Both the position numbers and the translations under genes were made by a program. Of a stretch of DNA of 64,000 nt, positions 25,388 to 33,613 are shown in pieces (within the stretch, counting starts at the first letter, position 1; each line of letters begins with the position of its first letter). The DNA comes from Clostridium sp. OS1-26. Lineage in GTDB: Bacteria; Bacillota; Clostridia; Clostridiales; Clostridiaceae. The stretch spans positions 3,939,208 to 4,003,207 of the forward strand of contig NZ_CP133264.1 of assembly GCF_030915445.1 (NCBI RefSeq), written 5' to 3'. The notes beneath the pieces were generated by a model. That model was given only the letters and a program-made list of their open reading frames with translations, made no database searches and was not told the origin of the DNA.

Positions 25388-26203
25388 GTGAATAATCAAA
25401 TCAAAATAAGCGATTTTGTTAAATTAACCAGAAGCACATTAAAAACTGTTTTGTATTATCATAAAATTGGTTTATTGCAGGAACCAAAACGTTCATCAAG
25501 TGGTTATCGTTTGTATGGAGCAGAGGAACTTGATCGAATGAGAATGATTAAACATTTAAAAAACTTAGGGCTAGATTTGAAACAAATAAAAGAAATATTG
25601 AGAGATACAAAGAATCAAAATAATTTAAGTGATGTGCTAAAGTCATTGCAAGCTGAGCTTTTAAAAGAAAAAAAGAACATCGAAGATCAATTATCCAAGA
25701 TAGAAATATTATTAAAGCAACAAACAGTACTTCTTGAAAAAGCTTCCTTTGAATCTGAAGCATTTCAAATGATTACAGAAATATTGGAACCAGTTCAGGT
25801 TGAAAATTATGTCAAAGTATCTCCTGAACTATTTGAACAACAGCGGAATACTTTTGGTATCATAGAAGATTTTCAATGGGGAGAAGATTACAAAGAAAGT
25901 TTTAGAGCAATAGCAGAATATTTTAAATTACATCCTGAGCAATATCAAATAGCTTTAGATTTTGGCAAACGTCTCGCCAAGTTGAAAGAAATGTCTGAAG
26001 AAGATCCAGAAGTTGAAATTCTAGCCAGGGAAGGTGCAGAATTTATAAAGAGCATACCTTTTCTGAAGGAAATGCTATGTGATAAGTCTGGATTTGGAAT
26101 AACGTATGAAAATTTATTTAATGAGATGGCAAAGGATGTTCTATCACCAGCTCAAATGAAACATAAGCAGCTTATACAAAAATATCTTAATTATAGACCA
26201 TAA
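25388..26203 (+). CDS. MerR-family transcriptional regulator
   Basis: 271 residues. N-terminal winged HTH: IKISDFVKLTRSTLKTVLYY, HKIGLL, SGYRLYGAEELDRM; then a coiled-coil dimer helix (LKSLQAELLKEKKNIEDQLS) and a C-terminal TipAS-like or effector region of about 130 residues (FQWGEDYKESFRAIAEYF). It should twist the 19-bp-spacer promoter just upstream and so control itself and the following methyltransferase-like gene, 18 bases downstream. I prefer the GTG at 25388, six bases after GGAGG, over the ATG at 25382 which touches the ribosome site. Confidence 0.88.
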   Translation: MNNQIKISDFVKLTRSTLKTVLYYHKIGLLQEPKRSSSGYRLYGAEELDRMRMIKHLKNLGLDLKQIKEILRDTKNQNNLSDVLKSLQAELLKEKKNIEDQLSKIEILLKQQTVLLEKASFESEAFQMITEILEPVQVENYVKVSPELFEQQRNTFGIIEDFQWGEDYKESFRAIAEYFKLHPEQYQIALDFGKRLAKLKEMSEEDPEVEILAREGAEFIKSIPFLKEMLCDKSGFGITYENLFNEMAKDVLSPAQMKHKQLIQKYLNYRP

Positions 26204-26227
26204 ACATATTGAAAGGAGGTAATGTTG

Positions 26228-26901
26228 TTGGAAAATGACGCCAATAAATCAAAGTCTAAGACTTATATAGTTCCAATAATCCTTATGATAATCATGTGGG
26301 TTATTTTATTTATTCCAGCAGGAACAATTAAATTTTGGGAAGCGTGGATTTTATGGTTAGGATTTTCCTTAATAACTTTTTTTATTACAGTATATTTTGC
26401 AAAAAGAACCCTGAACTTTTATCAAGAAGAACAAAAGCTAAGGAAAAAGAAACTTCTAAAAAAGCTCCTGCATTTTTTAAACTATATTATTTAGGTTTTA
26501 TTTTGCCTGGTATTGATTTTCGGTTTCATTGGTCTAATGAACCAGTTTGGTTTATAATTGTATCAAATATTCTTGTTTTTGGAGCATATATTTTTATATT
26601 CTTTGTTTTTAAGGAAAATACTTATGCTTCAACTGTTATTCAAGTAGAGAATGAACAACATGTCATTACAACTGGTCCTTACTCAATAATTCGCCATCCA
26701 ATGTATTTAGGAATGGTAATTATGTCAATATTTATGCCATTATCACTTGGATCTTATTTTTCACTAATACCTATGCTTTTCATAATACCTATAACTTTAT
26801 TCAGAATAAAAAATGAAGAAGAAATTCTTTTAAGAGATCTTAAGGGGTATAAAGATTATTGTTTAAAAACACCTTATCGGCTAATTCCTTTAATTTGGTA
26901 A
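26228..26901 (+). pseudogene. Isoprenylcysteine carboxyl methyltransferase-family membrane protein, frameshifted
   Basis: Part 1: two membrane helices (YIVPIILMIIMWVILFIPAG; WILWLGFSLITFFITVYFA). Part 2, in another frame: KKNPELLSRRTKAKEK, LGFILPGIDFRFHWS, then HVITTGPYSIIRHPMYLGM, the ICMT/PEMT S-adenosylmethionine signature, and a final EEEILLRDLKGYKDY. One additional A in the GCAAAAAGAAC run near 26400-26406 joins them as VYFAKKNPELL. In an intact copy the protein would methylate a lipid or small molecule at the membrane. It is the likely target of the MerR protein. TTG 26228 has the best spacing to AAAGGAGGT. Confidence 0.75.
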
Positions 26902-27020
26902 ATAAATTAATAGATCATAATCTTTTATCTATATTATTTACTAAATCAATGTATATTTTAGAGTTATAATTTGTAATTCAAACAAGTTTGCATCTCCAAT
27001 AGATACAGGCTCTTTTACTC

Positions 27021-27090
27021 TAATAAGAGTACTTTATTTATACTAGAGGAATTTATATAATAATATTAATACATAAAGTCATATTTGTAA
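27021..27090 (+). repeat. Dispersed repeat A, right half only
   Basis: ACTTTATTTATACTAGAGGA, TTTATATAATAATATTAATA and CATAAAGTCATATTTGTAA match the right half of the copy at 27705. No hairpin half. It is 45-115 bases upstream of the CDP-alcohol transferase ATG. Just before it, GCATCTCCAATAGATACAGG resembles a short motif at about 18755-18775. Confidence 0.55.
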
Positions 27091-27134
27091 CTTTATGTGT
27101 AATAAAGATTATTTATTTTAGGCTAGGTGGTCAG

Positions 27135-27665
27135 ATGAAAGCAATACCGAATTATATATCGATAAGTAGAATAATTTTTTCTTTGATTTTGATTTATATT
27201 AAGCCATTAAGTGTAGCTTTTTACGCAATATATATTATTTGTGGATTCAGTGATATTATGGATGGGTTTATTGCCAGAAAGACAGGGACAGCAAGTAAAC
27301 TTGGCGCAAAGATTGATTCTATGGCTGACATGATAATGGCAAGTGTATTATTAATTGTGCTTTATCCAATCGTAAATCCTACAACCGAAATCGTCATCTG
27401 GATTATTTTAATTGCTATTATCAGATTAGCAGCGATGGTTGTAGCCATGAAAAAATATAAAACCTTTGCAAGTATTCATACTTACGGAAATAAAATTACT
27501 GGCATAGTTTTATTTATATTTCCAATATGTATTCCTTATATTAATACAACTCTGCTGATATATATAATTTGTGTTTTGGCAAGCATATCAGCAACTGAGG
27601 AATTGATTATTCAGTTGACATCAAGTCAACTACAATTAAATAAAAAAAGTATATTTGTAAAATGA
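27135..27665 (+). CDS. CDP-alcohol phosphatidyltransferase family protein
   Basis: 176 residues, about five membrane helices. The signature DG(x2)AR(x8)G(x3)D(x3)D is present as DGFIARKTGTASKLGAKIDS followed by MAD. The family transfers a phosphatidyl or other group from a CDP-alcohol to an alcohol (glycerol phosphate, serine, inositol). This short version lacks features to tell which substrate is used. The first residues (MKAIPNYISISRIIFSLILI) are typical of PgsA-like proteins. A GGCTAGGTGGT stretch precedes the ATG. Monocistronic between repeats. Confidence 0.85.
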   Translation: MKAIPNYISISRIIFSLILIYIKPLSVAFYAIYIICGFSDIMDGFIARKTGTASKLGAKIDSMADMIMASVLLIVLYPIVNPTTEIVIWIILIAIIRLAAMVVAMKKYKTFASIHTYGNKITGIVLFIFPICIPYINTTLLIYIICVLASISATEELIIQLTSSQLQLNKKSIFVK

Positions 27666-27704
27666 CCATAATCTACAGTTCAAATAATTCACATTCTTCT
27701 TATT

Positions 27705-27831
27705 ATAAAACCAACAAGTCCTACACTCTTGATTAAAAGAATGTAGGACTATTTATTGCTATAATAAAATTCCTTTATTTGTATTGGTAAAAACTATATA
27801 ATTACATTAATGCATAAAGTCATATTTGTAA
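27705..27831 (+). repeat. Dispersed repeat A, copy 4 (most complete)
   Basis: Hairpin 27717-27750 (AGTCCTACA/TGTAGGACT), ATTTATTGCTATAATAAAAT, CCTTTATTTGTATTGGTA, CTATATAATTACATTAATG, CATAAAGTCATATTTGTAA. The two-part layout is clear here: terminator half, then AT-rich half leading into the NUDIX gene. Confidence 0.8.
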
Positions 27832-27878
27832 GATATCACGAAGAAAAAATAATTTATGTAATGAGAAGGATAACATTT

Positions 27879-28354
27879 ATGGAAGAGCAAGATTTATCAT
27901 TTAGGACCAGTCAAGGCAGATTTAATTATAGAGTTGGAGCAATTATTATTAGAGACAAGAAATTACTCATGGTTAAAAATGATAGTGCACCTTATTATTA
28001 TTCAGTTGGTGGAAGAGTAAAATTAAATGAAACATCTGAAAAAGCTGTTATTCGTGAGACATTTGAGGAGACAGGTGTAAAATTTGAAATTGATAGATTA
28101 GCATTTATTCATGAACACTTTTTTGTGAAGAAATAACAAGGGAGCATTATCATGAAATTGCTTTTTTCTATTTAATGAAAGCAAACACCAACATGAATTT
28201 TGAGTGTAACAGCTTTGGAGAACAAGGTTCAAAAGAACATTTACACTGGTTGCCTATTGAGGATTTAAATAAATATCACTTATTTCCAGAGTTTTTTAAA
28301 ACTAAATTATTAAGAAGCATTATTGGTATCGAACATATTATTTCAAATGAATAG
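27879..28354 (+). pseudogene. NUDIX hydrolase, frameshifted
   Basis: Part 1 contains YSVGGRVKLNETSEKAVIRE then TFEETGVKFEID, which is the NUDIX box (Gx5Ex7REUxEExGU). Part 2, in another frame after CACTTTTTTGTG, reads CEEITREHYHEIAFFYLM and HWLPIEDLNKYHLFPEFF up to TAG 28352. One extra T in the T6 run (about 28119-28125) rejoins them into 158-159 residues, normal family length. The truncated product keeps the catalytic box but loses the last strands. The start at ATG 27879 follows AAGGATAAC; an in-frame ATG at 27810 lies within repeat A. Confidence 0.8.
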
Positions 28355-28371
28355 CATTATCTGTTATAAGC

Positions 28372-28464
28372 ATAAGCCCTGTCGGAAATATCCTGTATGG
28401 TAATGTCATCAAAATCTTTTTAAGACATCAATTCAATAATAGCTTTCTTGATCGCTTCTTGATT
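28372..28464 (-). pseudogene. TetR-family regulator, N-terminal remnant
   Basis: Minus-strand reading NQEAIKKAIIELMS, stop, KDFDDITIQDISDRAYA. This is the first helix and the HTH start of a TetR repressor (IxxAxxELxxxKxFxxITVxDIxxxA). An in-frame TAA replaces the usual Glu, and nothing of the rest is present. Confidence 0.5.
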
Positions 28465-28531
28465 CTATGTACTTTAGACAGTATGAGTATCACCAAACTT
28501 TCTTTAAAAATAATTAACAAAGGAGGATAAA

Positions 28532-29038
28532 ATGAGTTGTTATATTCGTTATGCAAATATAAATGATTCAAGAATATTAGGATATATTCATTCAGAATCA
28601 TGGAAAATCGCTTATAAAACAATTATTCCAGACATAGTGCTTGATAACATGACTATTGAAAAAAGAGAAAAATACTTTTACAAAGCACTATTTGAAAAAT
28701 TGGAAGAAGATATTTTAATTTTTAAGGAAAATAATCCAGCTGGATTTATGACTTTAGGAAAATGTAGAGATGAAGATTTAGATAGTTCTTGGGGTGAGAT
28801 ATGGGGAATATATCTATTACCTTCCTATTGGAAACAAGGTATAGGTACTGAGCTGATTAAATGGGGAATAAATGAATTAAAAAATAGGAAATTTAAAAGA
28901 GTTTCACTTTGGGTACTTAAAGAAAATGTTAACGCACGAAGATTCTATGAAAAAGTAGGATTCTATCATGACGGAACGGTGAAAAAATTAAATATTGGTA
29001 AAGAATTAAACGAGTGTCGGTATATAAAAAATATATAA
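28532..29038 (+). CDS. GNAT-family N-acetyltransferase
   Basis: 168 residues. Motif A: GIYLLPSYWKQGIGTELIKW; motif B: LWVLKENVNARRFYEKVGFY. The N-terminal IRYANINDSRILGYIHSESW and IPDIVLDNMTIEKRE match a common Firmicute GNAT branch acting on small molecules or peptides; the exact acceptor is unknown. AAAGGAGG precedes the ATG. Monocistronic. Confidence 0.87.
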   Translation: MSCYIRYANINDSRILGYIHSESWKIAYKTIIPDIVLDNMTIEKREKYFYKALFEKLEEDILIFKENNPAGFMTLGKCRDEDLDSSWGEIWGIYLLPSYWKQGIGTELIKWGINELKNRKFKRVSLWVLKENVNARRFYEKVGFYHDGTVKKLNIGKELNECRYIKNI

Positions 29039-29105
29039 ATTATGCAGAGAGTAAAATTATAGACCACATAGATTATATGCAGTCTATGTATAAAATAAGT
29101 TTTGT

Positions 29106-29161
29106 AAATTCCAATTTGTCTGACTGAATAAAATGAACATAATGTGTGGTTGAGTTGATGC
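29106..29161 (+). repeat. Dispersed repeat D, copy 2
   Basis: Second copy of the 56-base block at 16807-16862, ending AATGTGTGGTTGAGTTGATG. It lies between the GNAT gene and the lipoprotein gene. Confidence 0.65.
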
Positions 29162-29198
29162 GTATATTTCATATTATTATGCATCAAAGGAGGGAATA

Positions 29199-29591
29199 TT
29201 GAAAATGAAAAAAGTAATATGTTTTCTAATTTTATGTATAATTTCATTTGGTTTTGGTGGATGTTCAAAAGCTAAACAAACTGAAAATAATTCATTACAA
29301 ACCAATCAAGTAAAAAAGCAATTAACCTCTAATGAAATTATAGAGATTGTCTATAACCAGCTACCTAAAGAACAAAAAGAAGATGTAGACTTTGATTTAA
29401 AAGAAGCAAAAATTAATAAAATTATTTTAAAGGATAGTATGGGAGGGGGTACTTATTTTAAATCTTATATAGGAAAAGAGGTTTATGAAATAGAGTTTAA
29501 AAGAAAAGCTAAAAACGTACAACCTGATAATAAAACTGTATTTGCGTCTATTGAAGATTATAAATTAATTGGATATGGTTATGTTGACTAA
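29199..29591 (+). CDS. Small lipoprotein of unknown function
   Basis: 130 residues with a lipoprotein signal: basic start, hydrophobic VICFLILCIISFGFGG and lipobox FGGC, so Cys should be lipidated and the protein exposed outside the membrane. The mature part is charged (SNEIIEIVYNQLPKEQKEDV; GGGTYFKSYIGKEVYEIEF) and of no recognised family. The TTG at 29199 has the best spacing to AAAGGAGGG; the ATG at 29205 is the alternative. A TAATGAACA/TGTTCATTA hairpin follows. Confidence 0.7.
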   Translation: MKMKKVICFLILCIISFGFGGCSKAKQTENNSLQTNQVKKQLTSNEIIEIVYNQLPKEQKEDVDFDLKEAKINKIILKDSMGGGTYFKSYIGKEVYEIEFKRKAKNVQPDNKTVFASIEDYKLIGYGYVD

Positions 29592-29618
29592 TGAACAATT
29601 TTCTTATTATGTTCATTA
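29589..29618. terminator. Hairpin after the lipoprotein gene
   Basis: TAATGAACA (29589-29597) and TGTTCATTA (29610-29618) form a perfect 9-bp stem that overlaps the stop codon. AT-rich loop; short T-stretch only. The following 29619-29805 holds no gene beyond a 9-codon ATG frame. Confidence 0.5.
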
Positions 29619-29805
29619 ACTTTAAAATAGCGATAATTACACAATAGTAATAAAATACGACATAAGTAGAAATATGTTCTTGAAAATAGAATAATAGAGA
29701 ATGAATTAGAAAATAAAGATTATTTAAGGAGTGATTCTATGAAGAAATGTATTGTAATAATGGGATAGTTGGAAAAATAACATAATACTAAGGAGAGAGT
29801 TAAAC

Positions 29806-30438
29806 ATGACTATTCCAAATTCAAACAAAATATATCCAAGAAGTAATGATTATCAAACTATATATATTAAAAATGTAATTACAAAAGATAATATAAAAGT
29901 TGGAGATTATACAATATATAATGACTTTTATAATGACCCAAGAGATTTTGAAAAAAATAATGTACTATATCAGTATCCTATAAATAATGATAAATTAATA
30001 ATTGGGAAGTTTTGCTCAATTGCATGTAAAGCAAAGTTTCTCATGACCAGTGGAAATCACACAATGAAATCACTATCTACGTACACATTTCCAATATTTT
30101 ATGAGGAATGGGGTTTAGACGTCAGCCATATAACAGATGCTTGGGATAATAAGGGAGATATTGTAATTGGAAATGATGTGTGGATAGGTTATGACGCTAT
30201 AATTATGTCAGGTGTGAAAATTGGTGATGGTGCAATTATTGGAACCAGAGCAATAGTTACTAATGATGTTCCACCTTATACTATTGTTGGAGGCATACCT
30301 GCAAAAGTTATAAAGAAAAGGTTTAGTGATGATATAATTTCAAAATTATTAAAAATTAAGTGGTGGGATTGGTCATACGAAAAAATTCAAGCAAATATTC
30401 AATACATTCAGTCAGGAAATATTAATAAATTAGTTTAA
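29806..30438 (+). CDS. CatB/Vat-type xenobiotic O-acetyltransferase
   Basis: 210 residues of left-handed beta-helix fold. Hexapeptide repeats are evident around KLIIGKFCSIACKAKFLM and DIVIGNDVWIGYDAIIMSGV. The His in FLMTSGNHTMKSLSTYTFPI is the catalytic base position of Vat (streptogramin A) and CatB (chloramphenicol) enzymes, and the C-terminal WWDWSYEKI is typical of them. Trimeric, acetyl-CoA dependent. Whether it confers resistance cannot be read from sequence. GGAGAG precedes the ATG. The terminator in repeat B follows. Confidence 0.82.
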   Translation: MTIPNSNKIYPRSNDYQTIYIKNVITKDNIKVGDYTIYNDFYNDPRDFEKNNVLYQYPINNDKLIIGKFCSIACKAKFLMTSGNHTMKSLSTYTFPIFYEEWGLDVSHITDAWDNKGDIVIGNDVWIGYDAIIMSGVKIGDGAIIGTRAIVTNDVPPYTIVGGIPAKVIKKRFSDDIISKLLKIKWWDWSYEKIQANIQYIQSGNINKLV

Positions 30439-30466
30439 TGTTTTGTGACTAATTTTTCTTATTTTG

Positions 30467-30580
30467 TAATTCAATATGTATTCCTATATTGGGATGCTTC
30501 CTTTACTAAACTTATACAGCTGGCTTAGTGCCAGCTTATTTTTATATAATTCTTATGATTTCCTTTTTGTGTTAACAATT
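30467..30580 (+). repeat. Dispersed repeat B, copy 2, with terminator
   Basis: Matches 18892-19011. Hairpin AGCTGGC-TTAGT-GCCAGCT (30518-30536) followed by TATTTTTATATAATTC. The loop differs by one base from copy 1 and the stem is unchanged. Confidence 0.75.
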
Positions 30581-30648
30581 AATAAAATTCCTTTATTTGT
30601 ATTGGTAAAGGTTGTATAATTATATAAATACATAAAATCACATTAGTA
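30580..30648 (+). repeat. Dispersed repeat A, right half only
   Basis: AATAAAATTCCTTTATTTGT, ATTGGTAAAGGTTGTATAAT, then ATACATAAAATCACATT. It follows repeat B directly, so the two families together replace a full A element (terminator from B, promoter-like half from A). The GNAT gene at 30761 follows. Confidence 0.6.
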
Positions 30649-30760
30649 GGAAATTGTATATTTGTTGCTAACTCTGATATGATATAGTTTGCAGATTAAT
30701 AATTGCTCTCACTACCATGCCTATTATGGAAAGTAACTAAAAAAAGATTGGGGATACATA

Positions 30761-31228
30761 ATGAAGCAGAATAATATTAAAATAATACAATACAATTCAG
30801 CATATGCTGAAGATACAGTACGAATGTGGCGGGAAAGTAAGGAAAGAGCCATAAGTCAAAAAGAAATACATTCTTTTGAAGACCACGTATTTTTCTTAAA
30901 TAATATTTTAAATAGGGATAATGAAATATACATTGCTACTGATAATAATAAAGTTGTTGGAATAATTGCCTTTAATGGAAATGAAATAAATCAATTATAT
31001 ATTCATAATGATTATCAAGGGAAGGGATTAGGAAAAAAGTTACTTGATATGGCGAAAATCAATTCGAAAGGGAGATTAACATTATATACATTTGAAGTTA
31101 ACCACAAAGCACAGCGATTTTATGAGAGGAATGGATTTAAGATTATTGGTAGGGGAAATGAGAATGAAGAGAACCTGAATGATATTAAGTATGAATGGGT
31201 TAGACAGAACGAGGATTACAAAGAGTAA
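30761..31228 (+). CDS. GNAT-family N-acetyltransferase
   Basis: 155 residues. Motif A: INQLYIHNDYQGKGLGKKLL; motif B: LYTFEVNHKAQRFYERNGFK. Substrate unknown. ATTGGGGAT upstream of the ATG is a moderate ribosome site. Ends 130 bases before a terminator hairpin shared with the convergent flavoprotein gene. Confidence 0.87.
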   Translation: MKQNNIKIIQYNSAYAEDTVRMWRESKERAISQKEIHSFEDHVFFLNNILNRDNEIYIATDNNKVVGIIAFNGNEINQLYIHNDYQGKGLGKKLLDMAKINSKGRLTLYTFEVNHKAQRFYERNGFKIIGRGNENEENLNDIKYEWVRQNEDYKE

Positions 31229-31358
31229 CAATTTGTTCTTATTATTGTTTAGTAAATCAACAATAATAGTCATGAATACTATATTATTCAATGGTGAGTT
31301 TTAAAGTTTTTTATATCCTCATGATAAGATTTGTAAGATAGACTTAATATAAGATTAG

Positions 31359-31387
31359 AAGGACTTACTATACTAATGTAAGTCCTT
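31359..31387. terminator. Bidirectional terminator between convergent genes
   Basis: AAGGACTTAC (31359-31368) and GTAAGTCCTT (31378-31387), perfect 10-bp stem, 9-base loop, AT-rich both sides. It separates the plus-strand GNAT from the minus-strand flavoprotein gene. Confidence 0.65.
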
Positions 31388-31436
31388 ATTATATATTTGC
31401 AAAGATATGGCGATATAGTAATTAGTTTGAAATATT

Positions 31437-32090
31437 TTACAAATTAGTTTGTTTAGCAAATCTTACTCCCATATCAAAGGCTGCTTGACAGTCTTTAGGA
31501 AATTGTTCTTTCCTGACTATTGCTTTTTTCTTTTCATCAAATACTGTTACAACATATTTTGAATAATCATCAAATTGGTATGTGTCGTTGACAGTTAATG
31601 ATTCAAAAGAACCAAAGATTCTTTTAATTGACATTTCTAAAGATTTAAGACTTTGTTCATATCCTAAATCTTTCATTTGTTCATTAGTTATATTCATGGT
31701 ATAAATGAATCCAGTTTGCATTTTTCTTCCAAAGAGGCTTGGATAACCAGGAGCATAAACTGAATATGGAAACATGAACCTTTCTAAAAAAGACCTCATA
31801 GCTCCTGTAACTGATTCGAAATATATTGGGGAACCAAGAATAATGGCATCAGCATTTGCAGCTTTTTCAATAATAGGTGTTAAATTATCCTTGAAACCAC
31901 ACTTACCATAGCTTTTACCATTTTTCATTTTGCAAGCAAAACAACTAACACAACCTTTATAATTTTGGTCATAGAGATGGATAATCTCTGTTTCAGCTCC
32001 TTGTGAAGCTGCGCCTTCAAGTGCTTTATTAAGAAGAGTAGCAGTATTTTTATTCTTTCTTGGACTTCCATTGATCGCTATTACTTTCAT
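31437..32090 (-). CDS. Flavodoxin-fold NAD(P)H-dependent FMN reductase
   Basis: 217 residues. FMN-phosphate loop: AINGSPRKNKNTATLL. A Cys-rich segment, YKGCVSCFACKMKNG with KCGF after it, matches the iron-sulfur flavoprotein pattern but may not bind a cluster. ADAIILGSPIYFESVTGAMR is the second FMN loop. Role: electron transfer or quinone/azo/nitro reduction. The ATG at 32090 follows GGAGGT at 8 bases; an upstream in-frame ATG overlaps that site. Divergent from an HxlR regulator, the usual pairing for redox-stress flavoproteins. Confidence 0.87.
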   Translation of the reverse strand: MKVIAINGSPRKNKNTATLLNKALEGAASQGAETEIIHLYDQNYKGCVSCFACKMKNGKSYGKCGFKDNLTPIIEKAANADAIILGSPIYFESVTGAMRSFLERFMFPYSVYAPGYPSLFGRKMQTGFIYTMNITNEQMKDLGYEQSLKSLEMSIKRIFGSFESLTVNDTYQFDDYSKYVVTVFDEKKKAIVRKEQFPKDCQAAFDMGVRFAKQTNL

Positions 32091-32158
32091 TAATTTTACC
32101 TCCATTTATATATACTTGACTTCATAGTATGAATTATATATCATTATAAAAAAATGGG

Positions 32159-32200
32159 TAAGTATGCACTTATTTGTTATACACTAACTTAATAGTAAGT
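32159..32200. promoter_or_regulatory. Candidate HxlR operators between flavoprotein and regulator genes
   Basis: Two inverted repeats share the TAAGT/ACTTA half-site: TAAGT-ATGC-ACTTA (32159-32172) and ACTTA-ATAG-TAAGT (32187-32200). They lie between the divergent genes, the second just upstream of the HxlR ribosome site. A related palindrome precedes the pirin gene near the second HxlR gene. Confidence 0.5.
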
Positions 32201-32213
32201 AAGGAGGTATTAC

Positions 32214-32540
32214 ATGAATAGTTTTGAAAGTAAATATGGCAGTTGTCCAATGTACCATACAATATCTATACTTGGAGGAAAGTGGAAATGGATTATATTA
32301 TGGGAAATATACGAGGCTAAAGTAATAAGATACAACAAATTGAAAGATACATTAGAACCCATTGCACATAAAACATTAAGCGAACAACTAAAAGAATTGG
32401 AAGGCAGTAACCTAATTCATAGGGAACAGTATAATGAAATTCCGCCAAAAGTTGAATACTCGCTGACAGAAGATGGGAAAACATTAGTGCCAATACTTAA
32501 ACTTATGTACCAATGGGGTGAGGGACATATCACTAGATAA
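32214..32540 (+). CDS. HxlR-family transcriptional regulator
   Basis: 108 residues, winged HTH. CPMYHTISILGGKWKWIILW, then TLSEQLKELEGSNLIHREQY and YSLTEDGKTLVPIL are diagnostic. HxlR proteins often sense electrophiles or oxidants through the N-terminal Cys, present here as C11 in YGSCPMYH. AAGGAGGT precedes the ATG. Likely controls the divergent flavoprotein. A duplicated gene fragment follows immediately. Confidence 0.9.
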   Translation: MNSFESKYGSCPMYHTISILGGKWKWIILWEIYEAKVIRYNKLKDTLEPIAHKTLSEQLKELEGSNLIHREQYNEIPPKVEYSLTEDGKTLVPILKLMYQWGEGHITR

Positions 32541-32565
32541 ACATATTATAACAAAATCATCATGT

Positions 32566-32790
32566 TGCATTAATTTGGGGTACAGTGAGCTTGATGAGGA
32601 CTTTATTATACAAGGCAATAGCGAAGAAAGAATAATTCAGTTATTTTCAAATGAAAAAATAAGAGAGTTATTAGAAATGCAGTCATCAATAAATTTAAAA
32701 ATTAAAGATGATGAAGGTTTTTTGCAAATCATTTTCCAAGCAATGTAGATGAATTATATTTTACTGTTGTTTGAAAAATAAAGGATATAA
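32566..32790 (+). pseudogene. Partial duplicate of the 35788-36390 gene
   Basis: DNA here is nearly identical to about 36066-36290. The shared peptide starts SE.DEDFIIQGNSEERII and continues FSNEKIRELLEMQSSINL. Compared with the full gene it lacks the first 100 residues, has lost one base in GGTTTTTTCGC (GGTTTTTTGC here) and diverges after ACTGT. It is a recent, dead partial copy about 3.5 kb from its source. Confidence 0.75.
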
Positions 32791-32841
32791 ATTAATATTA
32801 ATTTTAATATAATATAATATTAATTTAAGGAGAAAATTATA

Positions 32842-33540
32842 ATGTATAATAGTATAAAAAAAGATTATAAGCCAATAGGGCCAACTAATCTATATGCTTA
32901 CTTTATTGGAGAAAATCCAATTACTTCATTTAATCCTGTAAGTAGATATCCTCAAATAAGTGAAAGTGCATTTATAGGACCATTTTCAAGTGTAATAGGT
33001 GATGTAATAATAGAAAAGAATGTATTTGTAGGTGCTAATGTAGTGCTAAGAGCAGATGAGGGAACACCATTTTATATAGGTTATAATTCTAATATACAAG
33101 ATGGAGTAATATTTCATGGGTTAAAAGATGCTAAATACTCTGTAAATGGTATAGGGTATTCAATATATGTTGGGAATAAAGTAAGTATAACTCATGGAGC
33201 ATTAATTCATGGACCAGCTATTGTAGGAAACAATACATTTGTTGGGTTTAATTCAATTGTATTTAACGCCATAGTAGAGGACAATTGCTATATTGATACT
33301 GGAGCAATTGTAACAGGAGGAATTAGGATAGCTGCAAATAGATATGTTCCAGTTGGTACAATTATAAATACACAAGCTAAGGCAGATAATCTTTTAGAAG
33401 TACCAAAGGAACAATCAGATTTTTCAGAAAAGGTTATTAAAGTTAATGTAGAGCTTTCAGAAGTTTATGACTTGAAATTTGGTGATACACGTTGTAGTTG
33501 CGGTCTTTGTTGTAATCATAATACTTTAATTCACAATTAG
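32842..33540 (+). CDS. Gamma-class carbonic anhydrase (Cam/CamH-like)
   Basis: 232 residues, left-handed beta-helix trimer family. The metal His are visible in GVIFHGLKDA, SITHGALIHGPAIVG. The R..D and Q-D pairs of Cam occur in LRADEGTPFYIGYNSNIQDG. The end of the core (VPVGTIINTQAKADNL) also matches Cam. Compared with Methanosarcina Cam the acidic loop with the proton-shuttle Glu is missing, as in CamH types. No signal peptide, so it is predicted to be cytoplasmic. The C-terminus carries an unusual Cys-rich tail, CSCGLCCNH. AAGGAG precedes the ATG. It converts CO2 and bicarbonate if active. Confidence 0.87.
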   Translation: MYNSIKKDYKPIGPTNLYAYFIGENPITSFNPVSRYPQISESAFIGPFSSVIGDVIIEKNVFVGANVVLRADEGTPFYIGYNSNIQDGVIFHGLKDAKYSVNGIGYSIYVGNKVSITHGALIHGPAIVGNNTFVGFNSIVFNAIVEDNCYIDTGAIVTGGIRIAANRYVPVGTIINTQAKADNLLEVPKEQSDFSEKVIKVNVELSEVYDLKFGDTRCSCGLCCNHNTLIHN

Positions 33541-33557
33541 ACTAAATGAACTTAAAT

Positions 33558-33597
33558 AAAAAGAGCTTACATTTTAAGGTTACTGTAAGCTCTTTTT
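33558..33597. terminator. Bidirectional terminator between convergent genes
   Basis: AAAAAGAGCTTACA (33558-33571) and its complement (33584-33597) give a perfect 14-bp stem with A-run before and T-run after, so it works on both strands. Confidence 0.85.
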
Positions 33598-33613
33598 ATC
33601 ATCAGAATTAGTT

